Assembly: GCA_013398955.1 (NCBI GenBank)
Contig: VWPU01012601.1
Location: forward strand, 1-64,000
Source of the DNA: Callaeas wilsoni
Lineage: Eukaryota; Chordata; Aves; Passeriformes; Callaeidae
DNA length: 64,000 bases
Direction of reading: 5' to 3'
The position numbers and the translations under genes are program-made. The notes beneath the pieces were generated by a model that worked only from the letters and a program-made list of their open reading frames with translations, made no database searches and was not told the DNA's origin. Positions 1 to 11,300 of this stretch are shown here, piece by piece; the first letter of the stretch is position 1; the number at the start of each line of letters is the position of its first letter.

Positions 1-68
1 CTACACCACAGGAACTGATGGCTTAACTGACTATAAAAGCCAGAACTCGCCTCCATACCCTTGCAGGA

Positions 69-214
69 TGTGAGTTCTCCTGCATGCATTTGCCACTAAA
101 AACTGGGGTCCAGACAAATTAACATCTTCAGTTTGCTCTGGACAGTTACACAGATAAAGTCTCAATTCACAATCCAAAGCATAAGTTGTTCAATTGTTCA
201 ATTAGGCCTTTCAT
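69..214 (+). pseudogene. pol: ERV pol remnant: reverse transcriptase connection region, frameshifted
   Basis: In the frame that includes positions 81-83 the sequence reads as a retroviral RT segment leading into RNase H, with a run resembling LQFALDSYTDK about 125-160. This frame carries a TAA near 120-122. The RNase H that follows is in a different frame, so at least one indel lies between about 180 and 215. Positions 1-68 are probably also RT-derived, but I could not read them with confidence. What is seen is a short, broken segment in the correct place; the domain name is inferred from position and loose resemblance. Confidence 0.5.
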
Positions 215-757
215 TTGGCACCAAAAGAACTTCAGAGTCAAAGTCGAACCCCTCTCAATCCTCCAACAGTCTTTACTGATGGCTCAGGAGGGTCCCATAA
301 GTCCGTTATGACTTGGAAGGATCCCAGGACACAGATGTGGGAGTATGATGTCCAGTTAGTAGAGGGTTCTCCTCAAATTGTGGAGCTGGCAGCTGTGGTT
401 AGAGCTTTTGAGAAGTTCGCAGAACCTATAAATTTGGTAACAGATTCGGCTTACACAGCTGGTGTGGTTGCCAGAGCAGAACACGCTTTGCTAAAGGAGG
501 TGTCTAATCCCAGACTGTACGGTTTGCCTTCGAAGCTGGTTTTTCTGCTCTCCCACTGAAAGCACCCGTTCCATGTAATGCATGTGAGGTCACACACCAA
601 TCTCCCTGGATCTGTTGCCGAAGGGAATTGGAGGGCAGATGCCCTTGCAATGTCAGTACAAGCTCCTAAAGTACCTGACACATTTGCTGAAGCGAAGCTG
701 AGTCATCAATTCTACCATCAGAATGTTCCAGCTCTTATCAGAATGTTTAAACTGCCT
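215..757 (+). pseudogene. pol: ERV pol remnant: RNase H and N-terminal integrase zinc domain
   Basis: RNase H degrades the RNA strand of the RNA:DNA hybrid during reverse transcription. Its acidic residues are visible: D in TDGSG (codon 278-280), E in PQIVEL, D in TDSAY, and after the break D in RADALA next to HVRSH. A TGA at 557-559 interrupts the domain, and the same frame resumes immediately after it. Integrase follows, with the first half of its zinc motif, HX3H (SHQFYHQ), at roughly 704-718. The two cysteines of the HHCC motif and the whole catalytic core are absent because the reading passes into env around 758-769. The displayed start at 215 is TTG and not a real initiation site, since the segment is part of a polyprotein. 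Very likely non-functional. Confidence 0.88.
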
Positions 758-1312
758 AGAGACAGACAATTGGCCTGCCAAAAGAGAGACTTACAGCAAT
801 TAGACCCAAATTGTAATAGTGAGATTGTAGATTGGTCAAAATGTAAACGGATTGCGGCATCAATTTGCCTGCCTTGGGTAACAAGAGCAAAGGCCCTGGG
901 CCAAATCACCCATCTTGAGTGCTGGCTCGGAAAGCATGCTAACCTAACATCGAGGGCCCTCTCTCAGTTACTGGAGGAAGAGGAAACCACAAGGCACGCA
1001 ACGCTGCAAAACAGAGCAGCAATTGATTATCTTTTATTGGCCCATGGACATGGCTGTGAAGAATTTGAAGGGCTATGCTGCTTCAGCCTGTCATCCTATA
1101 GCCAGAGCATCCACTCAACGATATAGAAGATAAAGGACCAAGTTAAGGAACTAAAGACAGAAAAAGACACAGACCTGCTTGGAGACCTTTTTGGACAATG
1201 GGGACTTGGGGGATGGGTGAAATCCTTAATCAAAACTGGACTGTGGGTTGTCCTAATAATTTTTATTGTGTTAAGTTTACTTGGTTGTTTTAAAAGGTAT
1301 CTATCGAAGTAA
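758..1312 (+). pseudogene. env: ERV env remnant: transmembrane (TM) subunit
   Basis: TM is the membrane-anchored envelope subunit. It is fused here, in phase, behind the integrase stub. Visible in order are a cysteine-rich lead-in (codons about 758-840), a hydrophobic fusion-peptide-like stretch with a cysteine on either side (about 845-925), an N-glycosylation site NLT (about 941-949), a heptad-like helix, and the disulphide motif CX6CC at 1055-1081. A TAG at 1124-1126 then breaks the frame. The same phase continues through a charged segment and a tryptophan-containing GLGGW motif to a hydrophobic membrane span at about 1238-1294, ending at TAA 1310-1312. The receptor-binding surface subunit is missing. 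The premature stop separates the ectodomain from its anchor. Confidence 0.87.
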
Positions 1313-1336
1313 ATTGGAGAAGCCCTTCCTGTAAAC

Positions 1337-1350
1337 AAAAAACGGGGAGA
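1337..1350 (+). other. Polypurine tract (plus-strand primer site) of the ERV
   Basis: The purine-rich run AAAAAACGGGGAGA (one C) lies directly against the first TG of the LTR at 1351 and 24 bases after the env stop codon. Its position and composition are those of a retroviral polypurine tract, which primes plus-strand DNA synthesis. It fixes the left boundary of the 3' LTR. Confidence 0.75.
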
Positions 1351-1785
1351 TGTTGTGGTGACTGTACCAACCACAGGAATGCCCAGGGGGCCACATAGCC
1401 CAGATGAAGAGGTTTGGTGGGCTGACTCCAAAGGGTAAATGCCCCTCTGTGAGAATGGCTTCTCCCATTGAATTTGTGTGACCCGATGTAGGTTCGGTCT
1501 GTCTAATTGACAGTTGACAGACACCCCTTGTATCTCCTAAGAAAAGGTAGCCAAACCTGCCCCACCCTTCCCTTCTTCCTATAGGCCATTGCTATGTCAT
1601 CCCCGCCTCCTTTTCTGTACCCCTTTTTAGTGCATCCTGGACAGAAGCTCCCCCCTTCTCCATGTTCGGATCCGTTTGAGGGAGTTCCGTAATAAACCCT
1701 TGGAATACTGACCGGAGGGCCGCTTCGCTCATTGATCTCTGGCTACACTTGGGCAATCCATAAGCCCCGGGCGCAGGTGGCTACA
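1351..1785 (+). mobile_element. 3' LTR of the ERV
   Basis: The LTR starts TGTTGTGG right after the polypurine tract and probably ends CTACA at 1781-1785, giving 435 bp. An AATAAA polyadenylation signal lies at 1691-1696, leaving about 90 bp for the rest of R and U5, a normal spacing. The right end rests on the terminal CA only and could be a few bases off. Another CTACA at 1743-1747 is a less likely alternative because it leaves a very short U5. The 5' LTR is outside the window, so neither target-site duplication nor LTR-LTR divergence can be read here. Confidence 0.8.
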
Positions 1786-4442
1786 TGCCTTCCACTGCAC
1801 GGGCAAGGAAGCTAGCTAGCGAGGCACACAAGTGCCACAGAGTGTCCTTGTCTTGTGTTGGGCACCTCTGGACAAGCAGCAGTTCTCCTGGCCCAGCCAG
1901 AGCACTGGCGTATTAATATACCCAGGTAACGCACCCAGTCAGGGAGCTTTCCTCAAGTCCTGTGGGCTAAATACAAGCGAAACTGAGAAGACTTCCACTT
2001 TATTTCACAATATTTCACTTTCTGTTTTACAATTAGGAAGAATTATGTTTAGAAGGAAGTGTTAAATGGCATTCAGTGTTCTGAGGTGGAGTTTTTCTAG
2101 GCAGTTGTTAAATGTCTGCAGACAAAATCCTCTCCCAGCAGTTCTTTGCACAAGGTTCCATTGTAGCACAGATGTTTTGGTAATAAGATGAGACTTATTA
2201 TGAGACTGAAATTAATTTCTTTGTTAAATTTATCTGTATATAGCAATTATAAAATTGCTTACAGCAATCAAGATCCTGGTAGCTTGCCAGCTTTTTTTAA
2301 CAGATAAGCAGTTTGGAAATAATTATTTTCCAATAGTGTCATTGAAGTTGAGAACATTTTTGTTCCTCCTACTCTTTCAGCTTTCTTTTTAATTAAGGAT
2401 GGGGGGAGGGCACATTTCTAGACATGTGTAATGAACAGGCTGTGAATACCAAGTGTGAATATTGTACTTCTTTCTCCTCTCAACCATTCCCATGAGATGT
2501 TACAACACTTAAGCAGAACAACTTCTGTACTGCTCTGTTCTATTTTTAGTGATATTTAAGGTGTGTTAGAAGCCATATCTACGGTACTATTACGTAAATC
2601 TGCCCATGTGTTATACATACCTTTTTATTTAGCTGGGAAAGAATATTGATGTTCTAAAATGATATAAAACCTAAAATTATGGGAAAATAGTTCATAGACT
2701 TATTAAAATGCATTTCATGCTTCTAATCAAGGTGGTTGTACCTAAATGCCAAAGAGAGCAGGGATTGTAAAGAGCATATTACCTCTTCATGGGGTTATCC
2801 TGTGTTTTTGGAACCAACATCCTTCCCCGGTTGCTGTGTGGGGCGTACAGTCACTTTGAGATGCTGAAGGGGCTGCTGGCCTGCCTGTGCTAGAGACTGA
2901 AAGCGAAAAGGAAAAAAAAGTTTAAGAAAAGAAGACTGAGTAGGACACTGAAATCTGCAGATTCTTGAGACATCTTGAGTTCAGTTACACACCTACTGGG
3001 GTTTTTGTCTATTTTTTCCCCCCTCTGTGTGAACAAAAGAGGATTTTTGTAAGTGTAAAAACTACATGGGCAGACAGTCAGCTTCTAAACTTAGTATCTT
3101 CTCAAAATATATCCCCAAAGTCATGAATAAAAAGTTTTTATGAAAGCAACAGAGTTACAGGTAATATGTAGTAATGATTGATGAAACTGGATGGGAAACA
3201 AAGCAAACAAAATGACTTTACTATCTTTGTTCTCATTTAGTTAAGAATGCATTGGGTTATTTGCAGTGCAGTAGCTTTCACAAGCAATGTCAAAGTGTGG
3301 CAGTTGACAAGATATTAATAGAAAGAAAAATAATTTAGAAACGTTGTTGATGCAAATGTATGGAGGCACCTGTTCTTTGGATTTTGTATTTCATTGACAG
3401 AGACAGCAAGGACAGGCTTCTTTACCCAATGGCCCTAGGATTGTCTTGGGCTTGCTTCAAAAGATACTTGAAGCAAGAAGAAAGATTTCTGTGCCAATGT
3501 TTTGCCAATCGAAAATCAGCCTTACTTTTCAAATTATAGATCTGTGAAGACACAGATGAGCCAAAAATGTGAAACGGACCAGCAAAGAAGTCTGAGCAGG
3601 CTCCAGACAACATGAAGAAGTTTTTGACCACCTTGAATAGGTTGGTAAATTTCTTGATATTTTCCTTTTTGGATTAAATCCAGGAGAACCCATGAGTCCC
3701 TAAGATACATGAACATCTCCTGTTCTTGGTGTTCCCTGAGCTAAGGAATCAGACCTACACTATATCCTTCTAAAAGCACCCTTAATTCAAATAAAAAACT
3801 CCAGAGTGCTGGATTAGAAACTTCGAAGTAATGCCCGGGCTATTTTCTGCATTGCAGTTTGCTTTGGGATTTAACTGTCATTTCCCCCTTGCATATCTGC
3901 CATTCCAAAACCAGCACATAACCCTTCTTTCCAGAAGAATTACCTGTGGGAAGGTGATCCTGCCAGCTCCGAGTAGCTCTGTGGGCATGTGACACACATA
4001 CCTTTCCCACAGGCGCACTTCAGTCCCTCTGATGCCTGTATTTATTCTAGTGGAACAGCTGTGAAGAATTAACTACACTGACTCTTAATGCATTTGGTTT
4101 ATAGAGATGCGTTTTTTTCACAGGACATAAAGTTGTGGCCTCCTTGATACGGGAGAAGATAACAGAGGAGGGAGGAGATGTAGGCAGGAGATGGGAAGTG
4201 AACTGCTCAAAGAGCAGGCACTGGCTTTGCCTTCTGCTATCTCGGTGACAGCAAGGGTGCAGTGCTGGCACCTGGCAGGGTGCCCTTCTCCTGGGAGGGA
4301 AATGGGAACGAGAAGCATCACTGGGAAGGCACAGAGCCTGAAGGGCAGGCAGAGGGTCTGTAGGGGTTTGAGGAGTTCTTTTCTTGTTTTGTTGGTTTTT
4401 TTCTTTCTTAAGGAGTTATCTCCGTACATGTGGCTAATGGGC
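1786..4442. other. No gene seen; AT-rich unique sequence
   Basis: This stretch between two retroviral elements has stops in all frames at short intervals. It contains purine-rich runs around 2898-2935 and a T-rich run around 3010-3025. I see no exon-like frame, RNA gene or recognised repeat. Confidence 0.5.
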
Positions 4443-5331
4443 TGTAACGACCGGACACTTCACAGACAACAGAAGTTATCAGCTCAGGGGAGAGGGCCAA
4501 TGGCCCCTCTCTCGTTACCTGAGGTTGCCCAAGTAGGAGGGAGATACCGGAGACGGCAGGGCGGCACACAGCCCCCGTCTCTGGGGCTCGGGCTCTCTTG
4601 CTCTCTCGACTGGGGAAGAGGACGGGGCGGACGGGGCGGCCGAGGCTGTTTGGAGAGGAGAGTTTTTTGGCTGTCACTGTGGACCAGCCTGATCCTGCTT
4701 CTTTTACCGTGGGGTGAGCCCCTGCTCGTAAGAGAAGCCCTTCAGACTGACACCTTATTAACACCCACCTCACTAAGGGAAGGACTTTTTTACCATCTGC
4801 CTGGGTGCCTGAGATCCAGAGCCTGCCTCTCCCTGCCTTCCTTGGAGCCAGGCTGCCACTGCCCTGCCCGGCCCCCGCCGCTTCTTTCGGGGCTGCTCCC
4901 AGCCTTCGCTGCTCTGTAGCCTCCCACCTCCTGCCTGCTGAGACCTCCCGGGGATTTTCCCACTGCAGCTCCAAACCGTGATACATCTCCTCCACCACCC
5001 CAGGACTTCTGCTCGTCTCTGCCGTCCTAGCTTGCTGCCGGAGCGCCCCTGCCAGCTGTGACCAGAACTGCGCCAAAGGGGAAGGTGCCTGCGACCGAGA
5101 CGGCCTCTTACTGGGTTCCTGGTTCTGTTTTGTTGTTAATGCCAAAGTTGTTGTTGTTTTTGCCTCATTAGATATACTAGTAAAGAACTGTTATTCCTAT
5201 TCTCATATCTTTGCCTCAGAGCCCCTTAATTTCAAAATTATAACAATTTGGAGGGAAGGGGTCCACATTTTTTCCATTCCAAGGAAGACTCCTGCCTTCC
5301 TTAGCAGACACCTGTCTCTCAAACCGATACA
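4443..5331 (+). mobile_element. Solo LTR, ERV-type, GC-rich, about 0.9 kb
   Basis: The block is sharply richer in G+C and CpG than its flanks. It begins TGTAACGA at 4443 and ends CCGATACA at 5331, which are near-perfect inverted termini in the TG...CA form of LTRs. The four bases outside are GGGC on the left and GGGT on the right, compatible with a short target duplication that has mutated once. The last 200 bp resemble a common avian ERV LTR end that I recognise by eye. An imperfect palindrome built on GAGAGGGCCA and TGGCCCCTCTC lies near 4491-4513. Open frames on both strands here (4191-4919 and 4408-5145) reflect high G+C and have no domain. No internal retroviral sequence flanks it, hence solo. 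Orientation rests on similarity of the right end and is less certain than the identification. Confidence 0.72.
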
Positions 5332-8300
5332 GGGTCACAGTGGGGCTGTGGGGGGGAAGCAGGCAGATATTAGGGGTGTTTGTGAGAGGTGGGTGCTGAT
5401 GGAGAGGGTGCTGTGTGCTCAGGAGGCTTGGGGCTTCATGGAAAACGTGGCATGGAAAAGGGCAGCATAGGGAAACACAGCAGACACAGGTAGACCTGAG
5501 CAGGGAGCTGCGGTGATGATACTTGCCACACTATGCGTGTAAGTTGGGCTGCAGAATTTGGCTCCTGAAAAGCAGGTTTCCAGGCATGTGAGAGAGAGTT
5601 AGGGTGAAAAGCACAGCAGAGTAAGGCTACAGCTGAGAACTCCTTTAGGCTCCAGTATTTTTTGTGAACAAGTGACGTACAGTGCTGTGATGAACAGGAT
5701 GAGAGACACTGCACAGGGGTCCCCCTGGGGGCTTGCAAGAGCCTCTGGTCTTGGTGTGTTTTCCTGGCTGCCTTGGCTTGGGAAGCCAGCAGGAGTTCTA
5801 AGACTACAAGCTATCTTGTTTCTGGCAGGCTACATCTTCTTGCTGATAGCTTCCTTAGCCAGAGCAATAAACACAAGCAGGAATGCAATTGTATAGACTT
5901 TGACCTGACCACGACATTTTCTAAGCTGTAAGAATAATTTCAGAAGAGCAGACTAAGGGAAATATTTTTTGCTTAATAGGTTACAGCATCTCATCAGTCA
6001 CAGACCACACAACACACAATATTATAAACTGTTGCACTTTGCCTGGATATAAATGGATTGTAACTGATAACCCGTAAAAAATTAATAGTTAGTTGTAAGT
6101 TTTTTTAATGGTGTAAAAAATATTGCAGTAATGAAAAAGCTGGCATTTTAAGGACTGCTAAAGCAACAGATTCATCAGATGAATATGTTAGCAGAACAGC
6201 TGTGTATACTCTTGGCTATATATGACAAAAAGAGAATGACAATATTCACAGAATAAGGATAAACCAAAAATTGGGGGTAAGCAAAAGTCCGAGAAATTGA
6301 AACCTGGGCTGTGTGAATTTGTAAGAGATCAAGATGGAAGGGGAAAAAAAAAAGTGTTATCTAAAAGAGTGCTTGAAAGCCACTACTTTGGCAGAGTTGC
6401 ATCTCTGGATACTCTTGATCTGGTCATTAGCTTACATGGTAGATGCTGCACAAAATCATCTCACCACAGGGTAGCATGATCAGAGCAAAGACCTGGGCCT
6501 GTGCTGTTTTATTGTGTTTTGCTCTTTAAGTGTTTCATTGGCCATTTTCCATTTGAGTTAGACTGGGTTTTTATAAACCTCGAAGTCATTTCATTTTCAT
6601 GAATCCTGTTTCCCTCTGCCCTTCAGGAGGGGTGTAACCATTTCCTCGTGACAGAAGGAATCACAGCGGAAGTCAAACAATGCATGGCCTAATCGATATC
6701 GTAGGTGAATGCCATTGGGTGATTGATCTGCATCCTCCATGGAATTTTTCAGTGCAGCCTCTTGCCATAATGAGTATCCTGCACAGCAGAACAGCTCTAG
6801 ACAGAGGATAAAGGCTTCTGGTGAAAATGAGCCTTTTTCAGATGTAAATACAGAAAATACTGCAATGAGGGACTATTTGGCTTTTATTAGACGCAGCTTT
6901 CTTTCTAAATCAGCACCAATACTTCCTTACATTAAGAAATGCGGTAAACACTGGGATTATTATTGACATTTTTTAACTGTACAATGGGTAGTTATCTCTA
7001 TCCCCCTTTCTTACTTTAAAGGACCTGTTTGCTGAATTAGACAGTAAAATCCCATCAATAATTAAACACTTAATTTTCTTTGGAAAGAAAAAATAAGATA
7101 AACACTCTCTTTTCTTAGGTAATTCCTGGTTATGAATTGAATGACCTGCTTAAAATCAATGTTTATAAATAATCTATTGGATTCTTTTCCAGTCACCCCA
7201 TAAATACTAAGCTGATTGAAAGAAACAGAACATAGTAATGGAAGTATATCTTTAGGCAGTGGTAAGATTTTGTATGTATGTATTTTCCAATTAATATGAA
7301 ATTGATTTTATACTTTCACTGGTGAATGAAGCCTTGAATCAATGAAGTGAACACAGGCATGAGCAGGTGTTCACACAGCTTCCCTCTTGCCCAGGTGCTG
7401 CCCAGGGCACCATTGTAAGGGACTGTGGGACACTCCTTTGCCGTGGAAACAATCCCACATGTCTTTGCAGGATTAGGAGCCACACTGGGCAACTGTGAGT
7501 TCAGGCAGCTCCTCCTGCATTGTGTATATCCCAACTAGCCCTGTTGCTGTGCTGAACCTGGTCTGGGTGTGTGCTCTGCATCAGGGTGGCGCCTGGCCTG
7601 GCTGAGGCAGAGAAGGCACTACCCTGGTACTGCTGGCAGGCAGCAGCTGTGCTGGAAGCAACTTCTGAAATAAGGGCAGGAGAAAGGATGAAACCATTTA
7701 TGTCATACAGGTAACAAATTTTGCCTTTTTGGTGACCCAAGTAACTTTTGTTTATCACATTATGCATAAGAAATGATGTGAATCTGGTCAGGAGGTTCTT
7801 TCATCTTCTCTTTTCTGTGACCTTGTTCCCACATCTCCAAAAAAATGGAGTAGTATTATATAAGCAACAAACTGAATAGAAAAATTGGATATGTAGGTTT
7901 TCTTCAGCCATATATGCACAAATCTTGCCAATGTGTCTGATTCTGTTACTTGAATCAATGTAAAACTAAATGCAAGGGAAATGATTCCTGACTGGCACTG
8001 ATGAGCAGTGTAACGTGTGGAACAGCCTGTGCTGTCAAAGAAGGGGAGAGTCACATGTGGCAGCCTTTGAAGCCAAGTACAGTTCATCTTCTGGAACATG
8101 CAGAGCTTTCCTCAGAGCCAGCCAAACAAACTCTCTGTTTTTTGAGGTACTTTATCTTTACAGCTGAAGGTGGATGATAGTGCCAGCAAACCTGGGGAAA
8201 GCTGGCCAGGGGCTGCTGCTCAGGGGCTGGTGGTGAGCGATTGCTTTTTCCCCAGTTCTCTCCCATCCCGTCGTGGTGGGGAGTGAGCAAGCAGCCATAT

Positions 8301-11300
8301 GATCTTTAGCTGCCTGCTGGGTAAACCACTACAAAGATGAAGGGCTTGTCTTCTTTTTCTTTGAAGACGGAATTAAAAGCTAGAGAAAGAGTGTGAATCC
8401 CTTGGCGTGGGACCCGCAGTGCTCAGCACTGAGGGGTCTGTTTTCAGCCATGGAAGTAGATGGTTGATCAGGAGTGAGCGTCATCTCTGAAACAGTGAAG
8501 ATGACTGAAGTGTGGGGCGATGCAACATGGATGAAGAGGGAATTTCTGTGTTTTGGCTGCAGTGACCCTGAAGCTCTGAGAAGGAGGTGAAGTGTTTAAA
8601 AGAGGTCTGAAACCAGAAACAGTACCAAAAAGCTGCTAAACAATGCAGTGTTCAAGGAATGCAATAATCTGTATAAGGTCATGAACAGATTTACAGACTT
8701 GGAAAAAGGTGAAGAAGAAAAATGCATTTAGGTTAAAAGCGAGCAATGAGTTTCTGGACAGGTATGAACATACATCCTAAATAAGGGAGAATGAGGTTGG
8801 GAACACTGCATGAGTGCCTGCTATAAAACCAATCTCTCTGACTTGGAAACCTCCTGGAAGTGACATTAGGCTTAATTACATGAATGCTCTGGCTGTTTTA
8901 TTAAAAAGTTTCAGCACAATCTGTGAAACACTCACTCCAGAAATCACTTCAGACATGAAGCGCTCCAAAGTCTTCTTGGTCTGTGAATTTTGAAGGTGCC
9001 AGGCAGTGCTGAGCCTGTCACTTGGGCAAGCACATGGGTCTTGGCCTGCAGGGTGCATTAACTGAAGAGAGGACTAATAAAAAAATCTGTGGAGAAAATG
9101 CACCCAAACCCAGTGGCTTTGATAGTCTTGTGTTTTCACAATAGCTTGTAAAATGAAATAGGGTGGATTCACATCCCTAGCACTGCTCATGATGGGTTCC
9201 CTTCCTGCATTGCTCTGATTTTTACCTTCTAGTTTTATATGAAAAGACATCTTGAAAGAGTGGCTATGTGAAGATGGACAGCCTTGTGCTTTTATTAGTT
9301 GTTCAGAAGATATTCTGAATCTTCCAAGGAGCAATAGCGTATGGTAAAAAACAATAAAAAGGACTTTCAGAAAGGCTTGGGAATCACCACAGTAAAGTGG
9401 GCAGAGTAGAGACACAGAGAAATTGCAGATGGGTGTCAGTGAGAAACTATTAGAAGTCAGTATAAAGACCAGAGGAGAGAGATTAGATTTATGAAAAAAA
9501 GAGATGAAGATCTCTGTGTGAGACTGATATTGGTGAGTATTAACTTTAGTGAGCCAGAGTTGTAGCAATGCCTGCTAGCACAAGAGTCAAGTCAGTGAGT
9601 GAGGCTTTTGGTATGAAGATTCAGAGGTGGGAAGCTGAGATCACCTGGACACAGTATCCTAGGCATGTGATATGATCTCTCTGGGATAACCTTGCAGTGG
9701 CAAAGAAGTTTTGTTAGAATTAACATTTCATTATATTATGTTTCAAAATGCCATACAGATATTTTCTCCTCAGAAGTTTGCATATCAGTCAATACCTGCT
9801 TATTCTTGCCCCAGAATATTCTTGAGTTGTGCTCTCTATCTTTTGCTCCTGTCTTTACCAATACTGGAATTACAGTTAGAACCTAGGACATGCCTGACTT
9901 TCCATAGGTAAAAGCAGATCCCATTTCTGTTCCAAAGTATCATGTTACTGATTTGGATCATTTTTGCTCTAATCTCTTTCTTGTCATTAAATGAAAGCTC
10001 TCAAGAACAAGTGTTTTTCTTAAGTACTAGTCATTGTATGATTCTTAATAACTATTGCTAATTACATCCTTTTCAAGCATGGAATTTCTCAGCACCTCCA
10101 TGCAGAGGTCAGTAGGAGGGTTATAGCATGTTTGCTTTCTAAAGTGCAGCCTTTCTGTGGTTCCCATTTTCAAAGCATAAATCGAAGCTAAAACAAAAGT
10201 CACGTCTTTATTTTCTGTCATTGCACTTCCTTTCACTTCAGTGTTCCCCTTTGCACATGGCAGCCACGGCCCCAGACATGAGGGCTGTTGGCACACATCT
10301 CATTTAGTGCCTCAACCTTTTTACTTTATTAATTTGCCTCTCTTACATCATTTTAATAACCTGTATTTCTTTCAAGGGAACAAAGACCCAAACCCTACAC
10401 TGTTACCAAACCCAGCAGAGATGGAATATCACAGAGGAATACCAGGTGAAGTTTTCAGAGAAGTGCAGGCATCCCCATCCTTTAGATCACAGAAAGATCA
10501 ATTTTGTTACTTTATAAAGGCTAATAGCATCAGCTCCCAGATATTCCAATGAGATAATGTCATGCTCCGAGGCAGCCACCTCCTCCCTAGAGGAGAAGTA
10601 GGGAGGAAGATAATTTTCACTTCATCTTTCCTGTAGGTAAATCAGAAAGAAAAAGCTGTCATGAAATTTTGACTCCTATAGAAATAGGAGGTAGGATCTA
10701 TATATGCACATTACATCATGATGTGGCTTATTGCAGAACAGTATTTTTGTGTCTGGGGCAGTGCAGTTCTGCAAGTCTTGTTGAATCTAATTGGCAAACC
10801 ACTGAGGGGACAAATGTCTCTCTCTGTTGAGGGTGCCATGCAAGAAAGCCATTTTTCTCCTATTTTTCCAGGGAAAATGAGGCTTAAGCCTTTATCTCCT
10901 TGTGCTTTTTACGGACATGATTCTTGTTTCCCTCTGGCCTCAGACAAACAAGATTTTCCGTGCCCATGTAGGGGAGCCATCGTGGTGGGAGACGAGTCCC
11001 CCCCAGTCTCTCCTTAAGCACACCCTACACTGTATTTTCCAAATGCTGCTCAGCAGTGGTCGATGTCACAGCAGGCTGGCAGGGGGAAGATGAGTACAGT
11101 TGTCATCTGGAGCAGTCATGGTACCTTGGACTCTGCTGTTGGGGGCGGCACAGGAGGTTTTGCGGCCATTTCAGCCCAGCAGCTGTTGGCTTTATTCTGC
11201 CTGCAGTCAGCTTGGTGGCATCCACCATCCACCCTTACAGGAGGAATTGCAGAACTGACTGAAAAACCGTGATTTCCCCTCTCTCCTAAGGCAGGCCGTG

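Larger units (their letters stand above)
1..1785 (+). mobile_element. 3' part of a defective endogenous retrovirus (ERV), pol remnant to 3' LTR
   Basis: The order on the + strand is reverse transcriptase remnant, RNase H, start of integrase, envelope TM, polypurine tract and LTR, which is the normal 3' order of a provirus. The 5' LTR, gag, protease and most of pol would lie left of the window. Most of integrase and the whole receptor-binding part of env are missing at one junction near 758-769. Stop codons at 557-559 (TGA) and 1124-1126 (TAG), plus a frame change before 215, show it cannot make normal pol or env products. The TM has the CX6CC arrangement known from gamma- and alpharetrovirus-type envelopes. 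Family assignment is by recognition only. Confidence 0.9.

Noticed and set aside
4191..5145. Two long overlapping frames (242 codons +, 245 codons -)
   Set aside because: They lie mostly in the GC-rich LTR at 4443-5331, are open in opposing strands at once, contain no domain, and owe their length to base composition.
5855..5890. AGCAATAAAC as a possible LTR polyadenylation signal
   Set aside because: No TATA box at LTR spacing, no TG...CA boundaries and no change in base composition around it.
9074..9568. 164-codon minus-strand frame
   Set aside because: No recognisable domain, no codon-position bias and no start context or splice signals. The + strand is purine-rich here, which lowers stop frequency on the minus strand.
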